Below, piece by piece: positions 39,048 through 47,997 of a stretch of 64,000 nt of DNA (position 1 is its first letter; every line of letters begins with the position of its first letter). The notes under the pieces were generated by a model, which made no database searches, was not told the origin of the DNA, and saw only the letters and a list, made by a program, of their open reading frames with translations. A program made the translations under genes and the position numbers. The stretch spans positions 16,078,641 to 16,142,640 of the forward strand of contig NC_067206.1 in NCBI RefSeq assembly GCF_026262505.1, in the 5' to 3' direction. Source of the DNA: Trichomonas vaginalis G3. Its lineage: Eukaryota > Parabasalia > Trichomonadida > Trichomonadidae.

Positions 39048-41201
39048 ATGCCCCCATATAGAATGGATAGAAAGTCTGCTAGAATAAAAGCAGAGTTACA
39101 AAGATATGGTTGGAGAGTTTCGAAGAATTTTAAATATAGGAAGGGAAGACCCATAAAAGTCTATGACAAATTGTCTGGTCTTCGCTACGAAATGGATTTG
39201 GAAACAGCACGTGCCAATTATCCAAACAGACTAGAGAGGTTAGAAGAAGAACGTCTTATGGACATGCCTTTCGATGTTAGTGAACCTCAAGTTGAAGGAC
39301 ACGACGGCTTTGCCAGATTCTACTGGAAACATGACGAACAATTGCATCCTTTGAGAAGGAAAAAAGGAAAAGGTGAAGACACACATGCTCCCATGGAAAG
39401 AACAAGATATGCATATGAAAAGTATCGTGAAGTTAGAAGTCAAATTACATCTGGTCGAACCTTTACAGTAAACTTTGACGAAGGAAAGAACAAAGAAGGC
39501 TTCATGGGAGTACTTGCTGCAATTCAAGACGGAAATAAGAAAGGACACAATCTCAGATTGACCATAACAGATTTGGATGGTCACATTTACTATGCACATG
39601 GCAATGTCACAACAGCTGCAATGGTTCTTGACGCTTTCAAGACTACAAAGAGAGAACAAATGGTTGACTCCGACTCAGACATTTTGAATGCAATTGAAGG
39701 AATTGCAAGTGTCAAGTTCGAATGGTACCAACCTAACCCTCAAGCAGTCAGACAACATGCTGGATACTTCCCCTTCATAAATAAGTCTGACATTGACTTG
39801 ACAAGGTATGGAATTTACAATTCAATTGAAACAATTGTCAATGAACCTTGCATTCTTACATGTCTCAGGAACTCTGGTCTTGTTACAGATGAGAAGATGA
39901 AGTATCTTGAGTCATGTGTGAAGACAAGGTACATTCTCAGAGGTCAATTGGCAAAAATTGCACCGTTGGCAAATGTCAATATCCGAGTCAACATACCTAC
40001 AGCTAAAGGTTCTTCACATGACGACTATGTTGTTGACAAAGACTTACCATGGTTGAAGATTGTAATTGTCCACAACCACTTCATGTTGAACGAAAGTCTT
40101 ACAAACCCATTCTTTGGTAAAAGTAAGTGCAACATTGTCAGAGCTGTAAACATTCTTTTCGAGAAAGGTTTGTTGGAACCAATTCCAGATGACAAGCTGA
40201 CAGAAACTTTTGTACCAAAAGACGAAACAAACTTTTCATTGTTAGCAAGACCAAAAGTTGTTCCAGACAAAGTTCTAGTACAAAAGAAGTACACAGTTCC
40301 ACAAGGGGTTGGTATGTTCGGATACCAACCTGAACCAGAAGAACTTCCAATGAGGTTGCAAGAACTTCAAGATGCTATAAACAAACTTCCATTGAGACAT
40401 CCAATTGACGTCAAATTGTATTGGAGAGCATCTGAGTTAGGTCAGAAGGTTTTATATGAAACAGGTTGCTTCGACGATGTTTATGAGATAACAGGAGAAG
40501 TTTCTCAGAAGATAAGAGACTCACTTGAATTTCCACAAACTGGACCAATTGGTTGCGACAAGTTCGACTCAGATGAAAAGATATACTATGTCGACCTTAA
40601 CGCTGCATACATGAGGTTTGTCCAATATATTCCGACTGGAATTCCAAACGAAGATGGTGAGTTTCCGGGAAGGAACTATACAGTTGGAAAAGTCATACAA
40701 CAACTGTATGATATTAGGAAAGCTTCAAACCCCAAACTTGCAATGACACTCAAATTGCTTATGAATTCGACATGGGGATATTCCATTAAGAAACCTCAAG
40801 AGATGAAGAGTAAACATTATGAGAAGGTCGACAACTTTGTTGAAAGGTTTTCTCCTTTTGTTTTGAAGTACGAATTCACTCAAGGTCAAAATGGCTTAGT
40901 AACCACATTAAAACCTATTGTCGAACATTGGTCTTACCCTCAGTTCGCAAAGGCAGTACTTGACAACTACAACAAATTCTTCTCCGAAGTCAAATCCAAA
41001 GTGAAGGTTTACTATGAGAACATTGACGCACTCATGACGAACGAAGAAGGCTATAACAAACTCATTGAAATGGGTTTAGTCGGTGAAAAGATGGGCTGTT
41101 TTAAGCTAGATAAGGTATTTTCCGAAGTTCATGTAATATCGAAAAGGAAATATTGGGGCATACTTGAAGACGGCACAGAACTAAAACATTGCATGAAATA
41201 A
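39048..41201 (+). CDS. DNA polymerase B, protein-primed type, 717 aa
   Basis: Replicates the element. In the C-terminal half, motif A is YYVDLNAAYMRF (about residue 508), motif B is KLLMNSTWGYSIKKP (about 567), and motif C is VYYENIDALMT (about 662). In motif C the first Asp of the usual YxDTD is Asn, leaving one catalytic Asp. The N-terminal 60 residues are basic. Clear exonuclease motifs are not visible, and 717 residues is shorter than I expect for Maverick polymerases, so an internal deletion or truncation at the end is possible. Still, the frame is unbroken. Confidence 0.87.
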   Translation: MPPYRMDRKSARIKAELQRYGWRVSKNFKYRKGRPIKVYDKLSGLRYEMDLETARANYPNRLERLEEERLMDMPFDVSEPQVEGHDGFARFYWKHDEQLHPLRRKKGKGEDTHAPMERTRYAYEKYREVRSQITSGRTFTVNFDEGKNKEGFMGVLAAIQDGNKKGHNLRLTITDLDGHIYYAHGNVTTAAMVLDAFKTTKREQMVDSDSDILNAIEGIASVKFEWYQPNPQAVRQHAGYFPFINKSDIDLTRYGIYNSIETIVNEPCILTCLRNSGLVTDEKMKYLESCVKTRYILRGQLAKIAPLANVNIRVNIPTAKGSSHDDYVVDKDLPWLKIVIVHNHFMLNESLTNPFFGKSKCNIVRAVNILFEKGLLEPIPDDKLTETFVPKDETNFSLLARPKVVPDKVLVQKKYTVPQGVGMFGYQPEPEELPMRLQELQDAINKLPLRHPIDVKLYWRASELGQKVLYETGCFDDVYEITGEVSQKIRDSLEFPQTGPIGCDKFDSDEKIYYVDLNAAYMRFVQYIPTGIPNEDGEFPGRNYTVGKVIQQLYDIRKASNPKLAMTLKLLMNSTWGYSIKKPQEMKSKHYEKVDNFVERFSPFVLKYEFTQGQNGLVTTLKPIVEHWSYPQFAKAVLDNYNKFFSEVKSKVKVYYENIDALMTNEEGYNKLIEMGLVGEKMGCFKLDKVFSEVHVISKRKYWGILEDGTELKHCMK

Positions 41202-41245
41202 AAAATTTATTTTTTAAAAAGTGAATTTTTTTAATTTTATTTGAA

Positions 41246-41350
41246 ATGTACGCTGAGTTTGTTGGAGAAGACCGTTGGGAAACTTGTTTGTTAGATGAGA
41301 AATATGAAATGGCATACCATTTTAAAACAATATATTTTTACATATATTAA
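41246..41350 (+). CDS. Possible small protein, 34 aa
   Basis: Starts MYAEFVGEDRWETCLLDEKY and ends where the next gene starts (TAA overlapping the ATG region at 41,350). Coding-like but very short; it could be a relic of the polymerase tail. Confidence 0.25.
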   Translation: MYAEFVGEDRWETCLLDEKYEMAYHFKTIYFYIY

Positions 41351-42211
41351 ATGCTTCAGGTTGAAAAACAAAGAACAAAAGTAGCAGATACAAAACCGTT
41401 AGACTATATCTTTACAAATGCTGGTAGGACTATTTCAGATGAAGAAATTTCATCCCGAGCATACAGGTTTGACTATCCAATTCGTTGGCTTCAAAGTCCT
41501 TCAGATGCAAAGGCAATAGGATTTAGAAGAGTTTTGTTTTCAAATAAAACTAACGCATTTATGTTCGCAGTATATTTTCATGGGCAGTATGAAGGTTCTG
41601 ATGGTCTAATAGACAAATTTGACGAAATGAGAATCTTTACAGTTCGTTCAGACGAAAGTCTTGAGAAAACTCTAAATGACTTTCAAACTCAAATGAACAA
41701 ATATTATTGGGAATTTCAAAAAAAATACGACTCTTTACTAAATGGAACATACTATCTGAAACTAGAATATGACAAGATGAACTCCACCGTTTCATTTCAA
41801 AAGATTGAAATTAACCCTCCAAGAGATACAGAGTTTTTATTTTGGGAAGTAGACAAACGTTCTTGGGCACAATTTCTTCGGTTACTAAACCAGAACGAAC
41901 CATTACCACCAGATGGTCCATTTAAATTTATACTTCCACCAGCAGATTTGATGGTTTATAGAAACGTGTTTGACCCTCAAAATGTTATGTGTCATGCAAG
42001 TTTCAGTTCAAGCAACAATAGTTTTCTATGTATTGGTAAGGACTTTTATGACTTTGCTTCTAAATTCTACGAACCACCTAGTAACAGTTTCTCTGACTTT
42101 CAAGTTTGGTTCACAACAAATGGTGTGCAACATATTATTCCATTGTACTATGACTTTTATCTCGAATTGTCTTTCATATATAACTACGGAAAAGTGCTGA
42201 AAAAGTATTGA
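41351..42211 (+). CDS. Maverick paralogous protein, 286 aa, intact copy
   Basis: Intact member of the pair whose other copy is at 34,686-35,531. The pattern is mixed beta with many aromatic residues; conserved blocks are YRFDYPIRWLQ, KAIGFRR, the NVFDPQNV segment, CHASFSSSNNSFLC and FYEPPSNSFSDFQVWF. The start follows TTTTTACATATATTAA, an AT-rich block like those before other genes here. Function unknown; a virion surface or minor capsid role is inference from its duplication and position. Confidence 0.7.
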   Translation: MLQVEKQRTKVADTKPLDYIFTNAGRTISDEEISSRAYRFDYPIRWLQSPSDAKAIGFRRVLFSNKTNAFMFAVYFHGQYEGSDGLIDKFDEMRIFTVRSDESLEKTLNDFQTQMNKYYWEFQKKYDSLLNGTYYLKLEYDKMNSTVSFQKIEINPPRDTEFLFWEVDKRSWAQFLRLLNQNEPLPPDGPFKFILPPADLMVYRNVFDPQNVMCHASFSSSNNSFLCIGKDFYDFASKFYEPPSNSFSDFQVWFTTNGVQHIIPLYYDFYLELSFIYNYGKVLKKY

Positions 42212-42325
42212 ATGTGAAGATATTAGAAAATAACATTTTTTCTAACATCGTAGAAAACTCATGAAAACAATTTATTTTTGACACTTTCACAAAAAACATA
42301 AAAAAAGTGAGTTAAAATGAGATGT

Positions 42326-42700
42326 TTACTGAACTGGCTGAATGTCGCCTTCTGTAGTTATGTAGAATGGTTGACCAGAGAAGTGAAGGAGACCCTTGAG
42401 AATTTGGTTCATTCTTGGGAAAGGGTTCTCTCTGTTTGGAAGTAGTATCCAAGGACGCTTGGCAAAGAACTTGAGAAGAGCTTCTTTCTTTGCTTGCTTT
42501 ATGTCGTCGTAGGCTGTCCCGTCTGGTATTTGAATTGGAATTCCAGTCGAAGTCTCGAGCTGAAGTGTAGACCTTCCAGAAATAGTGGTAAACTTGACCT
42601 TGGGCTTCATGACCTTGCGCATGTAGTCTTTTACGCAGTCGTTAATTTCAATTAGGTAAATTGCCTCGTCAAGTCTTTCTTGCATTCCAAGTTCTTCCAT
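42326..42700 (-). CDS. Small Maverick protein, 124 aa
   Basis: I start at the ATG at 42,700 (MEELGMQERLDEAIYLIEIN). The frame is open further through the repeat array, but that part is repeat-derived. Blocks IEINDCV and RPWILLP and the tail match the broken gene at 1,174-1,566. It is head to head with the Pro/Gln-rich gene at 42,991, exactly as in the relic cluster. Function unknown. Confidence 0.6.
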   Translation of the reverse strand: MEELGMQERLDEAIYLIEINDCVKDYMRKVMKPKVKFTTISGRSTLQLETSTGIPIQIPDGTAYDDIKQAKKEALLKFFAKRPWILLPNRENPFPRMNQILKGLLHFSGQPFYITTEGDIQPVQ

Positions 42701-42985
42701 CCGACAGGAAAATATTTTCCGGACAAAGGGAAAAATTTTTCCTTCCGACAGGAAGAACTCTTCCATCCGACAGGAAAAAATTTTCCGGACAAAGGGAAAA
42801 ATTTTTCCTTCCGACAGGAAGAACTCTTCCAGTTGTCCGTCCGTAAACCATTCAAATTTTCGAAAATTGAGAACTTTTTGGTCGAACTTTCGAAAAAATT
42901 TTCCATCCGACAGGAAAAAATTTTCCGGACAAAGGGAAAAAAATTTCCTTCCGACAGGAAAAGTTCTTCCTTCCGACAGGACACA
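42691..42985. repeat. Palindrome-rich repeat between divergent genes
   Basis: Three units of about 66 bp start TTCCATCCGACAGGAA at 42,695, 42,761 and 42,901. Each contains AAAAATTTTTCC palindromes and TTCCGGACAAAGGG. The repeats carry no stop on either strand, so frames run through them. Position suggests a bidirectional control or replication region. Confidence 0.85.
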
Positions 42986-42990
42986 AACGA

Positions 42991-43323
42991 ATGTCCGACG
43001 TCCCACCAACCGAGTCCATTCCCAAACCAGAGGAACCTAAAGAACCACAACAGTCTCCTCAGCAACCTCAGTTCCAGCAAGTACCTCCGAATTACTACCA
43101 ATTTCCACCTCAAGGTTACTACCCACCACAAGGCTTCCCGAACTACCCTCCTCAGCCTATGCCTTACTGCCCCAACCCTTGGATGTTCCAGCAAGCTCCA
43201 CCCCAGCAATTCCAATCTCAGTCCAAGAGAGACCAAGACTTCGAAGAAGGTCTGAACCGCTTACGCAAAGAGTATGCTACAGCTCCAATTGAGAGAAAGT
43301 TGTTCCCGGACCAAAAAATATAA
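42991..43323 (+). CDS. Pro/Gln-rich protein, 110 aa, possibly truncated
   Basis: The first 85 residues are Pro/Gln/Tyr-rich (QVPPNYYQFPPQGYYPPQGF). Then DFEEGLNRLRKEYATAP matches the relic protein at 1,656-2,156. The frame stops shortly afterwards, at the hairpin repeat at 43,327, whereas the relative continues for 80 residues. The 3' part was probably lost in the rearrangement that spread that hairpin. Function unknown. Confidence 0.6.
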   Translation: MSDVPPTESIPKPEEPKEPQQSPQQPQFQQVPPNYYQFPPQGYYPPQGFPNYPPQPMPYCPNPWMFQQAPPQQFQSQSKRDQDFEEGLNRLRKEYATAPIERKLFPDQKI

Positions 43324-43458
43324 TTTAGGTGAAGAGGTGAGATTTCACCTCTTTTTTCACCTGTTTTTTCACCTGTTTTTTCACCCTCTTGAATTTTCAT
43401 GAATTTTATATATTAATGTTTTCGCTAAGCCACTTTGTGCCGTCAGTCAGTCAGTCAG

Positions 43459-43749
43459 TTTAGGAAAGACTTTAGAAAGTTGTTGGAAAATAAGTCCTGG
43501 GAAGAGTATTATAAGGCATTTTGTGAAGAATATAGCAACAGTCTGAATTCAGACGGTTGCTTTTTATACAAAATTCATGCAGGAAATTCTTGAGTTTTGG
43601 TTGAAAGAATACGATGGAGCCAAAAGTGGCTCGACCTAAAAACAAGCATTTTATGAGCTTACTAAGGGCGTTATAAATGAATTCAAAGGTATTTACATAC
43701 ATCCTGACCTCGTTCATTTTGTTGCTGAATTCAGCAAAAATAATGTTTA
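43459..43749 (+). pseudogene. KilA-N domain gene fragment, frameshifted
   Basis: Successive frames give KLLENKSWEEYYKAFCEEY, EILEFWLKEYDGAKSG, then GVINEFKGIYIHPDLVHFVA. The last is the hallmark of KilA-N/Bro domains (G-x-Y-I/V-H-P-x-L). At least two breaks. Bounded on the right by the second hairpin copy. Confidence 0.6.
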
Positions 43750-43884
43750 GGTGAAGAGGTGAGATTTCACCTCTTTTTTCACCTGTTTTTTCACCCTCAT
43801 GAATTTTCATGAATTTCCTTAAGATAGAAAAAATAAAGTTAGTTTTATTTTTATTTATTTTTTATTTTGTATAAAAGAACAGAA

Positions 43885-44419
43885 ATGTCAACAATCGGCA
43901 CAACAACAATTCAAACAACAGCACCAAACTCGTTAGTCATGAATCCAACATCTATGTTAGTAGAAATGAAAAGCTTCATTCCTTCTTCATATACTTTTGA
44001 AACAGAAATCCAGAAGATAAAGCAAGAACTTTTAACAAGTAATTTAGACTGTAGTGCGAAAGATGAAACAAATGAACAGTATCTTTATGAAATGGAGGAC
44101 CTCATCGACCATTTGCCTAAACTACCTGAAATTCAGCAGCAAAAACTAACTATTCCTGAATTCGACGAAATTGAAGTCAAAGCAACTGACTCGGTAGAAA
44201 TAAAGAAGTTTCATACGAAAGGTAAATTATGAATTCCTTGGTTTTCATTGCAACCATAAAGTTATGGACAAAGATTGCGACATGGTATATAAGAACATCT
44301 CTGACATATATAAATCTGGGGAGTTTAAGACATACGACAACTTTGTTTCATTAGCTGCAAAATGTGTATGGCAGATAAGAGATAAAATAGAAGAGGTAAG
44401 GTATGGAATGAACAGATAA
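43885..44419 (+). pseudogene. Hypothetical Maverick gene with frameshift
   Basis: I start at ATG 43,885 (MSTIGTTTIQTT). Upstream TTTATTTTGTATAAAAGAACAGAA is shared with the KilA-N gene at 45,340. The frame ends at 44,232, but the next frame continues with coding character (FLGFHCNHKVMDKDCDMVY, then AAKCVWQIRDK) to 44,419. This might be the N-terminal half of a KilA-N-type regulator. Uncertain. Confidence 0.45.
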
Positions 44420-44499
44420 AACCAACTGCTTCAGATTTAAAGAAAACCATTGACGCTTGGTTGTTTTAGCAGGTAAGGTTTCAGAAATATAACGCAAAA

Positions 44500-44820
44500 A
44501 TGAACCCGCAATGTTCTAAATGTAAAGCAGCAATAAGAAAATATAACTACTCCGTCAAAGAGATAGAAAGAATGCGAAACGACTATGCAGACTTAAAGAA
44601 AGAAGCAGAGAAGCCGGTAGAAAATAAAATGGACATGTTAGAATTTCTGAACAAAAACTATCCAACTGCTGACGATTTCCTTCTATCTGATGTCAAGAAG
44701 AAGTATAAAGAAATTTTCGGTATCGTTAAAACATTCGATGTACTAAAAGAAGAAATAGAAGCTACGAAACTGTTTAGGATTTCAAATATACATCGTACAA
44801 TTCATGTAAAACGCTTATAA
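44500..44820 (+). CDS. Small Cys-containing coiled protein, 106 aa
   Basis: Begins MNPQCSKCKAAIRKYNYSV, a possible half zinc site, then a Lys/Glu-rich helix and the block KYKEIFGIVKTFDVLKEEIE. Followed directly by a hairpin copy. Possibly a piece of the KilA-N group. No firm family. Confidence 0.45.
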   Translation: MNPQCSKCKAAIRKYNYSVKEIERMRNDYADLKKEAEKPVENKMDMLEFLNKNYPTADDFLLSDVKKKYKEIFGIVKTFDVLKEEIEATKLFRISNIHRTIHVKRL

Positions 44821-45093
44821 AATAACTGGGGTGAAAAATTAGGTGAAAAAAGAGGTGAAATCTCACCTCTTCACCTAAAATATATTTTTATTGAATTCAG
44901 CAACAAAATTCTGAGTAAAATGGCATATGGCATGTGTCAAACCGTTGAGTTTTCACAAAATTTAAAAAATAACGTTTCACATGGTAAACGTTTATAAAAT
45001 AACTGGGGTAGAAATGAGGTGAAAAAAGAGGTGAAATCTCACCTCTTCACCTAAACATTATTTTTATTGAATTCAGCACAAAAATCATGAATT

Positions 45094-45230
45094 TCCTCAT
45101 ATGCTTGCTTCCCTCGGAAAACCGAGAGAAGAGATTCCGTACGAAAATCGCAAGAATTTGGCTCCTGGTTTGAAAGGATATTATGTACATAGACTTCTTG
45201 TAAATGCTGTTGCAATGTGGGCTTCACCTA
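45094..45230 (+). pseudogene. KilA-N fragment, near copy of the next gene
   Basis: Encodes KGYYVHRLLVNAVAMWASP, nearly identical to the same block of the gene at 45,340, with a different left part. It ends at a GAATTCAGCA sequence also seen next to the hairpins. A partial duplication. Confidence 0.6.
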
Positions 45231-45339
45231 AATTATATTTTTGCTGAATTCAGCACAAAAATCATGAATTTCCTTAAGATAGAAAAAATAAAGTTAGTTT
45301 TTTATAAAATATTTTTTTATTTTGTATGTAAAGACAGAT

Positions 45340-46179
45340 ATGTCAACAGCAGAGAACACAACAACAGTTATAGTCCATGAAGCTATAAATGAAGAATATG
45401 AGTGGGTTCAGTTTAACAAACAACTCCGTCTCATTCGTTCGGTCAAAGACGATATGTACCAAATGCAAAGTATTTTGACAGCATGTTTTGCTCCAGATAC
45501 TAAGCTTCCTAAAGACTGGTTTAGGAACCAAAGCACACAAGAACTTTTGAGCGAAGCACAGCGAGACATACTTTTTTCTGAAAACAGTGAAGAACAGCGA
45601 GTAGGTAAAAAACCCCAGTCGCCAAAACTCTATGAAAATCGTGAAAAATTGCCAAACGGTTTGAGAGGATATTATGTACATAGACTTCTTGTAAATGCTG
45701 TTGCAATGTGGGCTTCGCCTCGTTATGCTTGGTATATTTACAGACTTCTTGACGAAATTCATAGACAAGAACGTGAAGAGATGGAAAACAAGCTTGAAGC
45801 AAAAGACAAAAGCATTCAGAAAAGAATACCACGTTCGGTACCAAAAGGTAAGGAAAAGAACTATAAGTATATGATTTATACTGAAGAGATGAAAAATGAA
45901 GAAGATAAAGATATGGTTATGTTGCATTTAGTCAGAAGAAACAACAAAAGCTTTTACGACTTAGCTAAGATTTACAAATCTGACAGAAATTGGTTCTATC
46001 GCAAAAACTTACCGATTTCAATGACCCCAAATGAAGATGTGAAACAAATAATTCAAGATACGTTACCTCAAACACACTATGATATGAAAGGTTGTACAAT
46101 ACTTACCTTCAAAGAAGACTTAACATTACTGAAGGAAAAAATAACAGAATATTTTGACAACTTCAAACAAGTAGGGTAG
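45340..46179 (+). CDS. KilA-N domain protein, 279 aa
   Basis: DNA-binding regulator type found in phages, large DNA viruses and Mavericks. The KilA-N part covers about residues 55-145: WFRNQSTQELLS, YENREKLPNGLRGYYVHRLL, NAVAMWASPRYAWYIY. The C-terminal part has YKYMIYTEEM, then MVMLHLVRRNNKSF, as in two-domain KilA-N/Bro proteins. I start at ATG 45,340 (MSTAENTTTV) because of the shared TTTGTATGTAAAGACAGAT block. The only intact member of the local group. Probable role: control of element genes. Confidence 0.8.
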   Translation: MSTAENTTTVIVHEAINEEYEWVQFNKQLRLIRSVKDDMYQMQSILTACFAPDTKLPKDWFRNQSTQELLSEAQRDILFSENSEEQRVGKKPQSPKLYENREKLPNGLRGYYVHRLLVNAVAMWASPRYAWYIYRLLDEIHRQEREEMENKLEAKDKSIQKRIPRSVPKGKEKNYKYMIYTEEMKNEEDKDMVMLHLVRRNNKSFYDLAKIYKSDRNWFYRKNLPISMTPNEDVKQIIQDTLPQTHYDMKGCTILTFKEDLTLLKEKITEYFDNFKQVG

Positions 46180-46194
46180 ATGAACCATTTATTT

Positions 46195-47065
46195 TTATTG
46201 ACTTTTTACAATTTGAACTTTGTTTGCGTAGATATGAATTCTGAAAGAAGTATGAGGGTCTTGTATGACTTTGTACTTCTCCCATAGTTCATGTCTGTCA
46301 AACTTACCTGCCATGGACTCTTTCATAAGTTCCATGAAATCGTCTTCGGACAATCCGGGGAAAAGTATTATGTCAGTAAGTATTCTTTTAACATCCTTAC
46401 TTAAACTCTTGGCTGTCTGTACACAAATGACAACTGAGATGTTAAAGTGTCTGAGCTTCTTAAGAATTCGACACATATCTTGTTCTCTATTCTTTAACAA
46501 AGGATGAGAGGCGAAATCATCTAAGATAAGAAGACATCTATGAGGGTAAGTCTTCCAATCGTAAGATTGCAATTTCTTCGAAATGTATTCTATCTCTTTC
46601 TGTTTGTTTCTGAAGTGTTTCTTCTCTAATATTCTCTGCATTTCCTCATTTGGGTCTTTAAACTTAGAATTTATATACTCATTTATGCATTATACTTCAA
46701 AACTCTTCTTTGGTACTTCTTTATCCAATCTAACAACTCAGTATCCTTTATACATACTAACTTAGACTTCTTTATAATATCTTTGAACGAATTGACGGTT
46801 TGGTCAAATTGACCAGAAGTCGAACAAATGACTACTAACTCATAGAATGGGTTCTTCTCATCTAGTTCTTGTTGTTGTGCAGCCATTTTAAGATAAGTGA
46901 AAGTCTTACCCGACCCAGGTGGTGCAATTAGACCTGTTATACCATTCTGAGCAAATAAGAACTTTTCATGTATAGGCTTTATCTGAGCATTTTCTAACTT
47001 CACCTTGTTCTTGTTTAAAACATTCTCAAATTTCTTGTCAATGTCAGCAAACTTTTTTTCTAACA
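46195..47065 (-). pseudogene. Genome-packaging ATPase, FtsK/HerA (A32) type, frameshifted
   Basis: Pumps DNA into the capsid in related viruses. I start at ATG 47,065 (MLEKKFADIDKK). Walker A is LIAPPGSGKTFTYLK near residue 43. The first frame ends near 46,683 (KYNA). One base off, the frame continues with NEYINSKFKDPNEEMQ, and Walker B RCLLILDDF follows, then a motif-III-like ISVVICVQTAKSLS. About 290 residues in total, usual for the family. One single-base break separates the ATP-binding motifs. Confidence 0.85.
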
Positions 47066-47102
47066 TATTTTTAGAAAAATTAAAATTTTTATCTTTTAGA
47101 AA

Positions 47103-47561
47103 ATGTCTAGCGATTTCGCTATCTATATTCGAGACAAGCTTTTTGACAGCAAAACATCTGTCGACCATAAAATCTTACATAGTGTAAACAAGAAAGGTGA
47201 ATTTGTTCTAAAGTTCTGTTTCTGGGAATATGACAAGAACCATAAAACATTAAGCAGAATAGTCTTAAAATTTGTCAATGACAGACTTGTTGACAGAGAT
47301 GACGCCTCTTGGAAAGATGAAGTCCAACAAAAGTTCTTAGAATGCAAAGAAGACACATGCGCTGTTCTTGAAGATGAAATAGAAAACAGAATAGATGAGC
47401 TATTAAAGGACAAAGAACTTTTACATAAATATGGTTCTGAGAAATTTGACATATCTCCACCAGAAAAGAAGAAGAGAGAAAAGAAAGAAAAGAAAGAGAA
47501 AAAAGAAGAAGAGAAGAAAGAACCTGAACCAGTTCCAGAGAAAAAGAAATTTGACATGTAA
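47103..47561 (+). CDS. Hypothetical protein with Lys/Glu tail, 152 aa
   Basis: Starts head to head with the ATPase gene across 37 bp. Residues 1-110 look folded (KGEFVLKFCFWEYDKNHKTL). The last 40 residues are a KKREKKEKKEKKEEE-type run ending PVPEKKKFDM. Convergent with the next gene, whose stop lies 16 bp away. Not recognised. Confidence 0.55.
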   Translation: MSSDFAIYIRDKLFDSKTSVDHKILHSVNKKGEFVLKFCFWEYDKNHKTLSRIVLKFVNDRLVDRDDASWKDEVQQKFLECKEDTCAVLEDEIENRIDELLKDKELLHKYGSEKFDISPPEKKKREKKEKKEKKEEEKKEPEPVPEKKKFDM

Positions 47562-47577
47562 AAATAAAATTTTATTT

Positions 47578-47997
47578 TTAGAACATTTCTGGGTCAATGT
47601 CAATGTTCTCTTCCTCTTTAGGAGTAAACACTGGCTTAGACTCTAAAATCTTTTTACCCAATTTACCTTGAACTTCTACAACTTTAGACTCATAATATTC
47701 ATAGTCGTCTGCTTTCTTTGGTTCATAAGGTATAACAAGTTTGTATGCTTTACCTTCTTCGAGTTTTGAGAACTTTCTGTCAAAATTTTCTTTGACTGTC
47801 AACATACCGTCAATGTATAAGTCTTCAAAAGTTGCACCACTTTTTCTAACAACAGCAAACTTAACTGGTGCAATGTTCCAAATTTTGTCAAATGTAGACT
47901 TTTCAAAATTGTAGAAGTAAACATTCAAATATGCGAATGGAGCTAACTTATCTTTGACTTCTGTCATGTACTTGTTTACTGAGATGAATTTTGCCAT
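47578..47997 (-). CDS. Hypothetical protein, 139 aa
   Basis: Starts MAKFISVNKYMTEVKDK. Beta-rich, with GATFEDLYIDGMLTV and KAYKLVIPYEPK, and an acidic tail. It lies just downstream of the helicase on the same strand. The small size, beta-rich pattern and acidic tail would suit a single-stranded-DNA-binding protein, but I see no defining motif. Confidence 0.5.
   Translation of the reverse strand: MAKFISVNKYMTEVKDKLAPFAYLNVYFYNFEKSTFDKIWNIAPVKFAVVRKSGATFEDLYIDGMLTVKENFDRKFSKLEEGKAYKLVIPYEPKKADDYEYYESKVVEVQGKLGKKILESKPVFTPKEEENIDIDPEMF

Larger units (their letters stand above)
43327..45052. repeat. Four copies of a 36-bp hairpin between KilA-N gene pieces
   Basis: Copies at 43,327-43,362 and 43,749-43,784 read AGGTGAAGAGGTGAGATTTC and on. 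Those at 44,841-44,876 and 45,017-45,052 are the reverse complement. The core GAGGTGA-GATT-TCACCTC folds back. Gene fragments end or begin at each copy, so they mark duplication or recombination points; they could also serve as 3'-end signals. Confidence 0.85.

Noticed and set aside
42652-43255. Long overlapping frames on both strands across the palindrome array (194 and 191 codons)
   Set aside because: They exist because the repeat units lack stops on either strand. Only the parts outside the repeat resemble proteins.
45343-45927. 194-codon minus-strand frame over the KilA-N gene
   Set aside because: Complement of a real gene: Phe/Cys-rich composition and no motif. Similar shadows over the polymerase, capsid and large coiled-coil genes were ignored.
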